Of a stretch of DNA of 64,000 bases, positions 10,586 through 19,173 are shown in pieces. The stretch lies in the NCBI RefSeq assembly GCF_009932435.1, contig NZ_BJOU01000001.1, forward strand, positions 620,001 to 684,000, in the 5' to 3' direction. Each line of letters opens with the position of its first letter. The first letter of the stretch is position 1. Under the pieces are notes generated by a model. That model was not told where the DNA came from. It saw only the letters and a list, made by a program, of their open reading frames with translations, and did no database searches. A program made the translations under genes and the position numbers. The DNA comes from Gordonia crocea. GTDB lineage: Bacteria > Actinomycetota > Actinomycetes > Mycobacteriales > Mycobacteriaceae.

Positions 10586-10860
10586 AGGGTGCAGACAGCG
10601 CTGCGGGCGGCGACTGAATAGTCACCGCCCGCATAGCACGGACCCAAGTTACCAAGCGTGCAAGGTGGGTTGTGGGATCACCTCGGCGAATGTACTGCGG
10701 ACGAGCGTCCTGTCGGCCGTTGCCCGCAATTCGCAGGTGCACAACGCTTCTGCCTCTGTGCGGCGCGCTCCGCGTGGGTGCTTGCCGCCCGTGCTGGGAA
10801 TTCCGGTTGGGAGTTCGGTCCTTCTCTTCCGGCTCGGACTTGGCCTTCCGGTCTTCCGTA
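10580..10860 (-). ncRNA. Ms1/MTS2823-like small RNA
   Basis: The 485-bp gap between the Fic-like gene and the HAD phosphatase is the position I recall for MTS2823 in M. tuberculosis (between Rv3661 and Rv3662c), the homologue of M. smegmatis Ms1, an abundant ~300-nt RNA that binds core RNA polymerase. On the minus strand a promoter (TTGATG, 17 bp, TAGAAA) would start a transcript near 10860. It ends at a long GC-rich hairpin (10603-10632) plus a U-tract near 10582, giving about 280 nt. Strand and convergent orientation agree with the mycobacterial locus. Sequence homology could not be tested. Confidence 0.65.
10582..10632 (-). terminator. Terminator of the Ms1-like RNA
   Basis: On the minus strand GCGGGCGGTGACT and AGTCGCCGCCCGC form a 13-bp stem (one G-U) with an ATT-type loop. 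A short spacer and a run of five T (10582-10586) follow. Strong intrinsic terminator geometry. Confidence 0.7.
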
Positions 10861-10866
10861 CCCCCA

Positions 10867-10895
10867 TTTCTACACCGTGACCCACGTCACATCAA
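10867..10895 (-). promoter_or_regulatory. Ms1-like RNA promoter with Crp-type operator
   Basis: Minus strand: -35 TTGATG (10890-10895), 17-bp spacer, -10 TAGAAA (10867-10872). Inside the spacer lies TGTGA-CGTGGG-TCACG (10876-10891), 9 of 10 consensus positions of TGTGAN6TCACA. The operator fills the -10/-35 interval, which would normally mean repression by Crp. Promoter and operator are read directly; regulation is inference. Confidence 0.6.
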
Positions 10896-11019
10896 GGGTC
10901 TCCGGGTTACAGATTTGTGTACCGGAATCTGTGCCCGTCTCCAGTGGGATCCGGCGTCGTCGACCGGTTAGATGGGCGTCCGGCCCGGCCGTGTCGCGGT
11001 GTCGTCAGTCGCGGTGGCG

Positions 11020-11865
11020 TCAGTGGTGTGCGAGCCGGTTGCGCAACCAGCCGTAGTAGAAGGCGGCGCCGATCGCCGCGACGCCGGCGCCGGCCGCCGC
11101 CGACACGGCGACGGTCCGGGGCGACGGGGTGAGCCGGTCGCCCATGCCGACAGGGCGGTCGAAGGACAAGATCGGCCACCCGCGGTCGACGGCCTCTTTA
11201 CGGAGGGCGCGATTGGGGTTGACGGCGGTCGGGTGCCCGACCGCGGCGAGCATCGGCAGGTCGGTGATCGAGTCGGAGTAGGCGTAGCACTCGGCGAGGT
11301 CGTAGCCGCGCTCTTGTGCGAGTTCGCGAATGGCGTCGGCCTTGGCCTCGCCGTAGCAGTAGAACTCCAACTCGCCGGAGTAGTGGCCGTCGACGACGGC
11401 CATCCGACTGGCCCGCACCGCGTCGACGCCGAGCATCGCGCCGATCGGTTCGACCATCTCCATCCCCGACGCGGAGATGAGGACGACGTCGTGGCCGCGC
11501 GATTGGTGGTTGGTGATGAGCTCGGTGGCCTCGGCGAAGACGAGGGGCTCGACGATGTCGTGCAGGGTTTCGTTGACGATCGAGGTGATCTGGTCGACCG
11601 GCCACCCGCGGCACATGTCGGTGACGTGGGCCCGTAGCTTCTCGACTTGGTCCTCGTCGGCGCCACTGAGGGTGAACAACAGCTGGGCGTAGGCCGACTT
11701 GATCATGGACCGGCGGTTGATGAGCCCGCCCGAGTAGAAGGGCCGGGTGAAGGCGAGCGCACTCGAGCGGGCGATCACCGTCTTGTCCAAGTCGAAGAAG
11801 GCGGCGATGCTGTGGTTCGGCGCGCGCCGAGAGGTCGTGGTCCTGCCTGCGGAGGTCACGTCCAC
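11020..11865 (-). CDS. HAD-IB family hydrolase (SerB-like), C-terminal membrane anchor
   Basis: A 281-residue HAD phosphatase. Motif I is FFDLDKTVIA (nucleophile and acid Asp), motif II LISASG, and motif III/IV YSDSITDLPML. The cap region places it in subfamily IB with phosphoserine-phosphatase-like proteins (Rv3661 position, recalled). A hydrophobic Ala/Gly-rich segment near the C-terminus (SAAAGAGVAAIGAAFYYGWL) may anchor it to the membrane. The GTG at 11865 begins the family-like N-terminus; a longer frame to 11988 would run into the 6C RNA promoter. Substrate unknown. It is flanked by structured RNAs on both sides. Confidence 0.85.
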   Translation of the reverse strand: MDVTSAGRTTTSRRAPNHSIAAFFDLDKTVIARSSALAFTRPFYSGGLINRRSMIKSAYAQLLFTLSGADEDQVEKLRAHVTDMCRGWPVDQITSIVNETLHDIVEPLVFAEATELITNHQSRGHDVVLISASGMEMVEPIGAMLGVDAVRASRMAVVDGHYSGELEFYCYGEAKADAIRELAQERGYDLAECYAYSDSITDLPMLAAVGHPTAVNPNRALRKEAVDRGWPILSFDRPVGMGDRLTPSPRTVAVSAAAGAGVAAIGAAFYYGWLRNRLAHH

Positions 11866-11940
11866 GAGCCTACGGGCAACGCTGCTTCTGTGGCGGGATG
11901 CCCGGAGAAATGACCTGGTCAAACGTCCAATTACTTGCTG

Positions 11941-11970
11941 TTGCAAACGTTGACCAAACGTGCGTATAGT
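11941..11970 (+). promoter_or_regulatory. Promoter of the 6C RNA
   Basis: TTGCAA (11941-11946), 18-bp spacer, TATAGT (11965-11970), with the first hairpin of the 6C RNA starting at 11978. A near-palindromic pair, GGTCAAACGT upstream and ACGTTGACC at about 11948-11955, flanks the -35 region and could bind a regulator. Confidence 0.55.
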
Positions 11971-11975
11971 GACGG

Positions 11976-12070
11976 TTACCCGGTGCAAACCGGGTCCTTT
12001 CAGCCCGACCCCCCGGGGCTGAAACGCGATGACCCCGGCCTTCTCCCCCCATTGGCCGGGGTCGTCCTCT
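11976..12070 (+). ncRNA. 6C small RNA
   Basis: The structure is diagnostic. A 5' hairpin ACCCGG-TGCAAA-CCGGGT (11978-11995) is followed by stem TTTCAGCCC/GGGCTGAAA whose loop has six Cs (12009-12014). Then comes stem GACCCCGGCC/GGCCGGGGTC (12031-12063) whose loop also has six Cs (12045-12050). This matches the Rfam 6C family (B11 in M. tuberculosis, between Rv3660c and Rv3661, recalled), including its divergent orientation to the HAD phosphatase gene. In mycobacteria 6C/B11 is an abundant regulatory RNA acting by C-rich loop pairing with mRNAs. The last hairpin probably also terminates transcription. Confidence 0.92.
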
Positions 12071-12345
12071 GTCTACGGGAGGTTTTGGACTCCGGTCCGT
12101 TTGAATCCCTGGACCTCGGTCCGCTTCCCTGTGCGGCGTACGCACGGCTTTTCGTCGTCCACGATTACTTAGACGCAGCGCACGCCGGAACGGTTCCCTC
12201 GGTCGGCACATTTCTTTGGCGACCGCTTCCGTCGATCCTCGGGCCCGGCGTCGGCCGGGTCGGGAAACGCCAAAACCCCGAACACTGATACGCGGCTACC
12301 GTATATTTCCGCCCAGGCGCGAGCGCGCGCCGGAGGGGAATCATC
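12071..12345. other. Intergenic region before the secreted lipase
   Basis: No gene seen. It contains TATATT (12302-12307) as a possible -10 box and a strong GGAGGGG ribosome site directly before the lipase GTG. No convincing -35 element was found. Confidence 0.4.
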
Positions 12346-13323
12346 GTGGAGAAACATCGGGAATCGTCGTGCCGTCGGGGCCTGCTGCGCGGCGCCGTCG
12401 TCGCCGTGTTGGTCGGCATGGCCGTCGCGGTCGGCGGTGCGCCGGCCGCGACCGCCGCACCGCACTATCCGGAGAACTTCAACTTCTTCGCCGGGATCCC
12501 CGACGAGCTGACGCACCCGGGTGGCTCGTTGCCGGGGACGAACAAGCCCGTCTGCCGGCCGTCGCCGCAACACCCGCGCCCGGTGGTCCTCGTGCACGGC
12601 ACCGGCGGCGGGCAGCAGACCAACTGGGGTGCCTACGGTGCGCTGCTCGCCAACCGCGGTTTCTGCGTCTACGCGCTGACCTATGGCGCGCTGCCGCTGC
12701 CGTGGCCCTTCACCGCCGTCGGCGGCATGCTGCCGATCGAGCAGTCGGCGCGGCAGCTGAAGGTCTTCATCGACTCGGTGCTGAAGCGCACGGGAGCCCA
12801 GACCGTCGACCTCGTCGGGCACTCGCAGGGCACCCTGATGCCGGGCTACTACCTGAAATACTTGGGCGGGGCGAAGAAGGTGACGAAGTACGTCTCTTTG
12901 GCCCCGCTGTGGCAGGGGACGATGGGGTCGATGATGGTGCCGATCTCAAAGTTCATGGGCGCCTTGGGAGTTCAGGACCGATGGGTGCCGCTCTGTCAGG
13001 CGTGTAGCCAGATGTTGCCGGGGGCGGCCTTCATGGACAAGCTGTGGCGCGGAGGCTCGCCGTACGTGACGGGCATCGAGTACACCAACATCTCCACGCG
13101 CTACGACGAACTGGTGGTGCCCGCCACCAGCGGCCAACTGCCGGCGCGCCGCAAGGGGGAGAAGGTGCGCAACATCGTCGTGCAAGACACCTGCGCGAGC
13201 GACTACAGCGACCACATGGCCATCGCCGGTTCGCGCCGCGCCGCCTATCTGGTCCTCAACGCGTTGGACCCCGCACATCCGGTCCGGGTGCCGTGCATGG
13301 TCGTGCCCCCGTTCACCGGGTAG
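12346..13323 (+). CDS. Secreted lipase/esterase
   Basis: A 325-residue secreted alpha/beta hydrolase. Residues 1-38 form a signal peptide: basic start (CRRGLLRG), hydrophobic core, and a cleavage-like ATAAPHYP. VVLVHGTGGG is the oxyanion loop, LVGHSQGT the nucleophile elbow (Ser), RYDELVVP a candidate acid region and YSDHMAIA the catalytic His region. It belongs to the triacylglycerol lipase-like family common in actinomycetes. GTG start with GGAGGGG 8 bp upstream. Similar in plan to the lipase at 44357-45190, including the NALDPAH C-terminal region. Substrate not predictable. Confidence 0.85.
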   Translation: MEKHRESSCRRGLLRGAVVAVLVGMAVAVGGAPAATAAPHYPENFNFFAGIPDELTHPGGSLPGTNKPVCRPSPQHPRPVVLVHGTGGGQQTNWGAYGALLANRGFCVYALTYGALPLPWPFTAVGGMLPIEQSARQLKVFIDSVLKRTGAQTVDLVGHSQGTLMPGYYLKYLGGAKKVTKYVSLAPLWQGTMGSMMVPISKFMGALGVQDRWVPLCQACSQMLPGAAFMDKLWRGGSPYVTGIEYTNISTRYDELVVPATSGQLPARRKGEKVRNIVVQDTCASDYSDHMAIAGSRRAAYLVLNALDPAHPVRVPCMVVPPFTG

Positions 13324-13341
13324 CACTGGCCGTCCGGCTGG

Positions 13342-15969
13342 TCAGGTGCCCGCGCCCCGTACCTTGCCGGAGGCGTACGCGCCGAGCTCGGTGCGGTCGC
13401 GGGAATTCGTCTTCGTCATCGCCCGATAGATGTGGCCTTCGACGGTGCGGGTGGCGACGCCGAGCCGATTGGCGATCTCACGGCTGGTCAACCCCTGGGC
13501 GAGGAGTTCGACGATCTCCCATTCGCGCCGGGTCAGCTCTGCCGGGGCGGCCATCGCGCGGATGGCCGGGGTGGTGAAGCCGTGGGTGCGGGCGATGCGG
13601 CGGGCGCTGTCGCGGGCGAGTTGGGCACGGCCGCGTTTGCCTGCCGCGGCGAACGCGACGGCGGACTGGGCGGCGGCATCGGCCGCGGCGAGTTGGTCGC
13701 CCAGCTGTGCCCAGGCGGTGGAGGCCGCCCACAGCCCATCGGCGTCGTGGTCGGCCAGCGCACGGGCGTGGGCGGCGGCGTGGGCTGCACGCGGGCCGTC
13801 GACGATGTCGGTCAGCTCGGCGAGGCGGACGTGGGTCGTGTCGTCGCCCCACTGGGTGGCGGCCTGCAGGGCGAGGACCTCGTTGCCGGGCTCGCCTCGT
13901 TCGCGGGTCAGCTCCACCGCCTGCGCCGCGAACTCCAGGGCGCGGGAGGTTTCGCCGGTCGCGGCGCTGACCCATCCGCGCGACAGCAGGATCTCGGAGT
14001 CCACGTAGCGCAACGACGGGTGGGGGTGATCGGTCATCCAATCATGGTGGGTCGCAGCCTTTTCCGGTTGCCCGCCGAGGGCGTAGAGGGTGGCCAGCCG
14101 GTTGCGGCAGGCGTATTCCCACCCCGGGGTGGCGCGTTCGTCGGCGGCGAGGCGGGCCACGACGCCGCGGATACAATCGGCAGCCTCGGTGACCTGGCCG
14201 CGGAAATAGGCGGAGTAGCCGCGCATGTAGGTGGTGAGGGTGCGGGCGAAACCGGGCAGCAGGCTGGCCTCGGTGCTGTAGGTCTGGGCGATCTCGTCGG
14301 CGGTCGCCAAGTCGCCGGCGATGGCGGCGGCCTGCAGTTCAAGGGTGAGCAGGCTGTAGCGGATGGAACCGGGGACGCTGATCGCGGCGTCGTCGTGGGC
14401 GCGTGCCCGGTACTCGTCGATCCGGGTGTACTGGCCGGTGGCGCCGAGGCTGATGGTGCGGCCCATGGCGGTGAAGATGTGCGGCACGCCGGCCAGGGTC
14501 GGCTCGGCCAGGGCGTCGGCGGTGAGCCTCAATCCGTCGGAGTGGCGGCCCTGATAGCAGGCGATCGCGCCGCGCAGCCCGATGAGCGTCGCCCGCGCGG
14601 CCTCGCCGTCGATGTGGTCCAACGCTTCGGCGAGGATCTCCTCGGAGCGGTCGGGCCGCTGCAGGTCCCAGAAGCTGTTGCCGGCGTACACGAACGTCAG
14701 CAGGGCCGTTTGGTCTTCGGGGAGCCCGGGTTTGGCCAGGATCGCCGCGAGTGCCTCGTCGGCGGCGCGGCCCTGGTTGGCCACGGTGAGGTGATAGGCA
14801 TAGGCCACTTCGGCGGTCAGGCCGCCGCCGGCCTCGACGGCGGCGCGGTCCAGGGCGAGGGTGAGGTCGATGTCGCACCAGGCTGCGGCCGCCGCCGCGC
14901 CGGCGAGGAAGGGCACCGGGTCCTCGGTGGCGCCGGACTCCATCGCCAGGACGGCGCGCAACATGATGTCGCGCGGGTTGCCACTGGGATGCGCCCCCAT
15001 CGCATCGGCGAGCTCGCCCTGCAGTCGGGCCCGTCGGAGCTGCCCCATCCGCTGCAGGCGGACTTCGGAGTAGAGCGGGTGGACCAGGCGGGCGGTCGGG
15101 GGATCACCGGTCACGACGATGAGGTCGGCGGCGACGGCATCGGCGACCAGCTCCGGTGACACGGTGCTGATAGCCGTCAATGCGTCGATCGGGAGTGAAC
15201 CGGCGATGGCCAGGACGTCGATCAGATCGGCCATCGCGTCCGCGACACGCCCCAACTGCTTGTCGATCAGTTCGGTGAGGGTCTCGGTGACGCCGGGTTG
15301 TCCGTGCCAGAGGCATTCGTCGCCGTCGGTGGTCAGATTGCCCGACGCCAAGTCGGCGGTGACGATCTCGCGGATGTAGAGCAGGTTGCCCGCGGTGAGG
15401 GCCCACAGGTCCTCGGCGCTTTGGCGGTGCAGGCGCCCACCGAGCACCGCCTCGAGCAGGTCGCGCGTTTCGTCGAAGGTCAAGGGTTGCAACGGAAGGT
15501 GGTCGACGACGTCGTCGCGGTGGAGGTCGCCGATGGGCGTCGGCGCGTCGTCGAGGGTGCGCAGGGCGATGAGGACGAAGACGTGCCGCCGCGACGCCAG
15601 CTGGTTGACCACCATCGCCGACGCCTCGTCGAGCCAGTGCGCGTCGTCGACGATCACCAGCGGCGCCCGATTCGCCGGCGCATTGCCGACGATGGCGGCG
15701 ACGGTCGACTCGATCAGGGTGGCCGGATCGGCGGGGGTGGCGTCCAACCAGGCCGCAACGGCGCCGAACGGGATGTCGCGCATCGCGGTGAAGCCGGTGA
15801 TCCGGATGATGGGGCGGTCGGGTTCGGTGCCGATGAACTCGGCCAGCAGGCGGGACTTCCCGACACCGGCGTCGCCGGTCACGAGGACCCCGGGCGCGTG
15901 GGATCGCCGCGCGTTGATCAGCGCCGCCAAATCGTTGTCCCGCCCCGTCAGAGGCCAGCGAGTGACCAC
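13342..15969 (-). CDS. Large LuxR-family (LAL/MalT-like) ATPase regulator
   Basis: An 875-residue transcriptional regulator. The N-terminal STAND/AAA ATPase has Walker A GDAGVGKSRLL near residue 35 and Walker B PLVIVDDAHWLDE, followed by ~450 residues of helical TPR-like repeats. A C-terminal LuxR helix-turn-helix (REWEIVELLAQGLTSREIA, then TRTVEGHIYRAM) completes it. Such LALs usually sense an inducer through the central repeats. It converges on the secreted lipase gene, 18 bp away, but convergent placement does not itself imply control. With the lipase it interrupts the mycobacterial gene order between 6C RNA and ssd. Confidence 0.9.
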   Translation of the reverse strand: MVTRWPLTGRDNDLAALINARRSHAPGVLVTGDAGVGKSRLLAEFIGTEPDRPIIRITGFTAMRDIPFGAVAAWLDATPADPATLIESTVAAIVGNAPANRAPLVIVDDAHWLDEASAMVVNQLASRRHVFVLIALRTLDDAPTPIGDLHRDDVVDHLPLQPLTFDETRDLLEAVLGGRLHRQSAEDLWALTAGNLLYIREIVTADLASGNLTTDGDECLWHGQPGVTETLTELIDKQLGRVADAMADLIDVLAIAGSLPIDALTAISTVSPELVADAVAADLIVVTGDPPTARLVHPLYSEVRLQRMGQLRRARLQGELADAMGAHPSGNPRDIMLRAVLAMESGATEDPVPFLAGAAAAAAWCDIDLTLALDRAAVEAGGGLTAEVAYAYHLTVANQGRAADEALAAILAKPGLPEDQTALLTFVYAGNSFWDLQRPDRSEEILAEALDHIDGEAARATLIGLRGAIACYQGRHSDGLRLTADALAEPTLAGVPHIFTAMGRTISLGATGQYTRIDEYRARAHDDAAISVPGSIRYSLLTLELQAAAIAGDLATADEIAQTYSTEASLLPGFARTLTTYMRGYSAYFRGQVTEAADCIRGVVARLAADERATPGWEYACRNRLATLYALGGQPEKAATHHDWMTDHPHPSLRYVDSEILLSRGWVSAATGETSRALEFAAQAVELTRERGEPGNEVLALQAATQWGDDTTHVRLAELTDIVDGPRAAHAAAHARALADHDADGLWAASTAWAQLGDQLAAADAAAQSAVAFAAAGKRGRAQLARDSARRIARTHGFTTPAIRAMAAPAELTRREWEIVELLAQGLTSREIANRLGVATRTVEGHIYRAMTKTNSRDRTELGAYASGKVRGAGT

Positions 15970-16124
15970 CTGAGAACAGTAGCGTGGACCGCGTGGTCAT
16001 GGAACAGATCGGTTCTCGCACGACGGTCACCGAGGTTCTCCACAATTTCGCGGCATCCCCAGGGATCTCTGCACGACGGCGCTGATCCAGTTCTGACGTC
16101 GGGGTACGGGGTGAGACTCGGTGC

Positions 16125-17177
16125 ATGAGCGAACTGCTGATGCACGTCGGGACCGACCTGGCCGACGATGTGTGCCGATGTGCGGTGGCGGCCGGCTACA
16201 CGGTCACCGCGGGCGATCACGGCACCGGTGATTGGTTGCGCGCGGATGTGGTCGTCGTGGATGACCACGCGGTGACTCCGCTTGTGCAGAGCGGGGTTTC
16301 GCGGCGGCGCGGGGTGCTTCTGGTGTGCGGCGCGCAAGCGTCGGCCCAGGCGTGGCAGGAGGCGATGACCCTCGGGGCCGATGACGGATTCGTGTTGCCG
16401 GATGAGGAGGAGCGCCTCGTCGCTGCCCTCAGCGAGCTGCGGGTTCCGGCCCGGTCCGATGGTCGGGTGGTGGCCATCGTCGGCGGGCATGGCGGGGCGG
16501 GGGCGACGACGCTGGCCGCGGCGACGGCGTTGGCCGCCGCGCAGTCGGCGGACGGGCGCCGCGTGCTGCTCATCGGCCCCGATGAACTCGGCGCCGGGAT
16601 CGATTTGGTCTTGGGGGTGGAAGCGGCGGGCGGGCCGCGGGCCTGTGACCTGGTGGCCAATGCGGGGCGGTTGAGCCACACTGCGCTTCACGACGCCCTG
16701 CCGCAAGCCGGCCGGGGGCTTTCCGTGCTCGCGGCCGGCCGTGGATCGCCCGGCGGGGTCCGAATCGAGTCGGTGGCCGCGGCGGCCGACGCGGGCAGGG
16801 CCGGCGGTGACGTGGTCGTCCTCGATGCGCCGCGCACCCAGGCGCGTCTGCGTCATGAGCTCGTCGCCCGCGCCGACCTGGTCGTGGTGGTGACCCGGGC
16901 CTTTCTACCGTCGTTGTGGGCGGCGCGGGCCACGTGTGCCGACATCGCCGAGCACGTCCGCGGCGAGCTCGGTGTCGTGGTGCGCGGTCCGGTGCCGTCG
17001 GGGATCGCGCTGCCCGAACTGGCCTGGGCGGTCGGAGCCGAGTTGCTCGCGTCCTATCGGGCGGACCCGTCTCTCCCGTCGCGGCTGGACACCCAGCCGT
17101 TGCGGCCGTCGTCCCGCAGCCCGCTGGGGGCCGTTGCCGCCCGGATCTGCGCCCGGCTCGCCGAGGTCGCGCCGTGA
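16125..17177 (+). CDS. ssd: Ssd/CpaE-like septum-site or pilus localisation ATPase
   Basis: A 350-residue MinD/CpaE-superfamily protein (Rv3660c, septum site determining protein; recalled). The N-terminal ~110 residues resemble a receiver-like domain as in CpaE. The P-loop region is VAIVGGHGGAGATTLAAATA, where the signature Lys expected in the Walker A of ParA/MinD proteins is not in its usual place. VVVLDAPRTQ follows as Walker-B-like strand. In M. tuberculosis Ssd overexpression inhibits septation. It is the first gene of the tad cluster and its stop overlaps the next start (GTGA), so a role in positioning the secretion apparatus is equally plausible. Confidence 0.8.
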   Translation: MSELLMHVGTDLADDVCRCAVAAGYTVTAGDHGTGDWLRADVVVVDDHAVTPLVQSGVSRRRGVLLVCGAQASAQAWQEAMTLGADDGFVLPDEEERLVAALSELRVPARSDGRVVAIVGGHGGAGATTLAAATALAAAQSADGRRVLLIGPDELGAGIDLVLGVEAAGGPRACDLVANAGRLSHTALHDALPQAGRGLSVLAAGRGSPGGVRIESVAAAADAGRAGGDVVVLDAPRTQARLRHELVARADLVVVVTRAFLPSLWAARATCADIAEHVRGELGVVVRGPVPSGIALPELAWAVGAELLASYRADPSLPSRLDTQPLRPSSRSPLGAVAARICARLAEVAP

Positions 17178-18379
17178 CCGCGGCGAAACCCGGGGTGGCC
17201 GCCGGGCCGGTGGACTCCGGCATCGTCGACCGAGTCCGGGAACGGCTGGCGCGGGACTTCGGGGGACGCGGTGTCCCGACCGTGGAAGCGATGGCCGCGG
17301 CGATTCGGGCGGAGGCCGACGGTGTCCTGGGCGATACCGACCTGCTCGCCACCCTGCGTTACCTGCAGACCGAGTTCGTGGGCGCCGGTCCACTCGAAGA
17401 CCTCCTCGCCGATCCGGACACCACCGACATCCTCGTCGTCGGGCCGACGGCGGTGTGGGTCGACCGCGGTAGCGGACTGTGCCGCGTGCCGGTCGCATTT
17501 CCCGACGAGGAGTCGGTTCGCCGACTCGCGACCCGGCTTGCGCTCGGTGCCGGCCGTCGGCTCGACGACGCCCAGCCGTGGGTCGACGGCCAACTCTGCG
17601 ACATCGGGCGGCACGGGGCGGGGGTCCGGTTGCACGCGGTCATCCCGCCGGTCGCCGCCGACGGGACGTGCTTGTCGCTTCGGGTGCTCCGCCCGGTCCG
17701 ACAGGACTTCTCCTCGCTCGTCGCCTGCGGCGCACTCCCGGTACAGGTGCGCGACCTGGTGGCGCAGATCGTCACCCAGCGGCTGGCCTTCCTGGTCGCC
17801 GGCGGGACCGGCGCGGGCAAGACGACGTTGTTGAACAGCCTGCTGGGGCTGGTCGACCCGGCCGAACGCATCGTCTGCGTGGAGGACGCGCCGGAATTGC
17901 GGCCCCAACACCCACACGCCGTCCGGATGGTCGCGCGTGCGCCCAACGCAGAGGGGGCCGGGGAAGTCGCGCTGCGCGACCTGGTCCGCCAGGCGTTGCG
18001 CATGCGCCCGGACCGGATCGTCGTCGGCGAGGTGCGCGGGGCCGAGGTCGTCGACCTGCTCGCGGCGCTCAACACCGGTCACGACGGCGGGGCGGGAACC
18101 GTGCACGCGAACTCGGCGGCGGAGGTACCCGCGCGCATGGAGGCCCTCGCCGCGCTCGGCGGCCTGGAGCGGGCCGCGCTGCACAGCCAGCTCGCCGCCG
18201 CCTTCCACGTGGTGTTCCTCGTCAGCCGTGGCGGCGACGGTGCGCGGGGGCTGACACAGATCGGATTGGTCTCGCGCAACAGTGCGGGATTCGTCGAGAT
18301 CATCCCGGTCTGGTTGCGCGACAGCGGGTTTCAGCCGTCGTATGCACAGCTTCTCGACCGGTTGACGGAGCGCGCATGA
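17174..18379 (+). CDS. tadA: TadA/CpaF-type secretion ATPase
   Basis: A 401-residue type II/IV secretion ATPase driving pilus assembly. Walker A is VAGGTGAGKTTLLNSLLG, the Asp box is CVEDAPELRP, Walker B RPDRIVVGEVRGAEVVDLL, and the His box GHDGGAGTVHANSA. The N-terminal domain has the usual GPLEDLLADPDTTDILV segment. GTG start overlapping the ssd stop; stop overlaps the tadB start. Counterpart of Rv3659c (recalled). Confidence 0.93.
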   Translation: MTAAKPGVAAGPVDSGIVDRVRERLARDFGGRGVPTVEAMAAAIRAEADGVLGDTDLLATLRYLQTEFVGAGPLEDLLADPDTTDILVVGPTAVWVDRGSGLCRVPVAFPDEESVRRLATRLALGAGRRLDDAQPWVDGQLCDIGRHGAGVRLHAVIPPVAADGTCLSLRVLRPVRQDFSSLVACGALPVQVRDLVAQIVTQRLAFLVAGGTGAGKTTLLNSLLGLVDPAERIVCVEDAPELRPQHPHAVRMVARAPNAEGAGEVALRDLVRQALRMRPDRIVVGEVRGAEVVDLLAALNTGHDGGAGTVHANSAAEVPARMEALAALGGLERAALHSQLAAAFHVVFLVSRGGDGARGLTQIGLVSRNSAGFVEIIPVWLRDSGFQPSYAQLLDRLTERA

Positions 18380-19173
18380 GTGCCGCCGCCATGGTGTTGC
18401 TAGCCGGGGCGACCCTGATCGGGCCACCGCCCCGGGGACACTTCCGGTTTCGTTCCGTCCTTGCGCCGACCGGTGGGCGGCGGCCCGCGCGCGACGACCC
18501 CCGACGCTGGGCGCCGCTGGTGGTCGCCGTCGTCGTGACAGTCGCCCTGCTGGCCGGAGCAGTGGGCCTTGCCGTCGCCCTCGGAGTCGCCGGCGGGACC
18601 GGATTGTGGCTGCTGCACCGGGGTGTTCGGGACCGGGCCGCGCGGGAGCGCGACGAGACCGTGATGAGGGCGATGGGGACCATCGTCGCCGAACTCTCCA
18701 TCGGGTCGCCGACGGCAGACGCCTGTGCGCGCGCCGGCGCGGAGATCCTCCTCGACGATCCGTCGTCGCGGGTCGGCCGCGATCTCGAAGTGCTGGCCGC
18801 ACGGGTCCGTTTGGGCGGCGAGGCCGGCGCATCCGGTGCCGGGGAGGCGAGGCGGATCGCCGCGCTGTGGACGGTGGCCGCCCACCACGGGCTGCCGCTC
18901 GGCGAGCTGGTGGCGGCGAGCCGGACCGATCTGTCGGCCCGGCTGCGTTTCGCCGCCCACACCCGGGCAGGTCTGGCCGGCCCGCGTGCGACGGCACGCG
19001 TGCTCGCGGTGCTGCCGATGTTCGGGCTGCTACTCGGACAGGGCATCGGCGCCGATCCGCTGCGGGTACTGCTCGCCCCGGGTGCCGGATCTGTCCTGCT
19101 CGTGCTCGGCACCGGGCTCGCCGCCGTCGGAGTCGTCTGGTCCGAGCGCATCGTCGAGCGGGTGCTCCGATGA
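18376..19173 (+). CDS. tadB: TadB-like membrane protein
   Basis: A 265-residue polytopic protein of the type II secretion F domain group. Hydrophobic segments lie near residues 48-80 (VVAVVVTVALLAGAVGLAVA) and at the C-terminus (ARVLAVLPMFGLLLGQ and VLLVLGTGLAAVGVVW). The cytoplasmic middle part contains ELSIGSPTADACARA and AAHHGLPLGELV, typical of F domains. Forms the inner-membrane platform with TadC. ATGA overlaps on both sides. Counterpart of Rv3658c (recalled). Confidence 0.85.
   Translation: MSAAAMVLLAGATLIGPPPRGHFRFRSVLAPTGGRRPARDDPRRWAPLVVAVVVTVALLAGAVGLAVALGVAGGTGLWLLHRGVRDRAARERDETVMRAMGTIVAELSIGSPTADACARAGAEILLDDPSSRVGRDLEVLAARVRLGGEAGASGAGEARRIAALWTVAAHHGLPLGELVAASRTDLSARLRFAAHTRAGLAGPRATARVLAVLPMFGLLLGQGIGADPLRVLLAPGAGSVLLVLGTGLAAVGVVWSERIVERVLR

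Noticed and set aside
10649..10885. 78-codon open frame on the minus strand
   Set aside because: It lies inside the predicted Ms1-like RNA, starts within its promoter spacer, has no ribosome site and no recognisable protein features.
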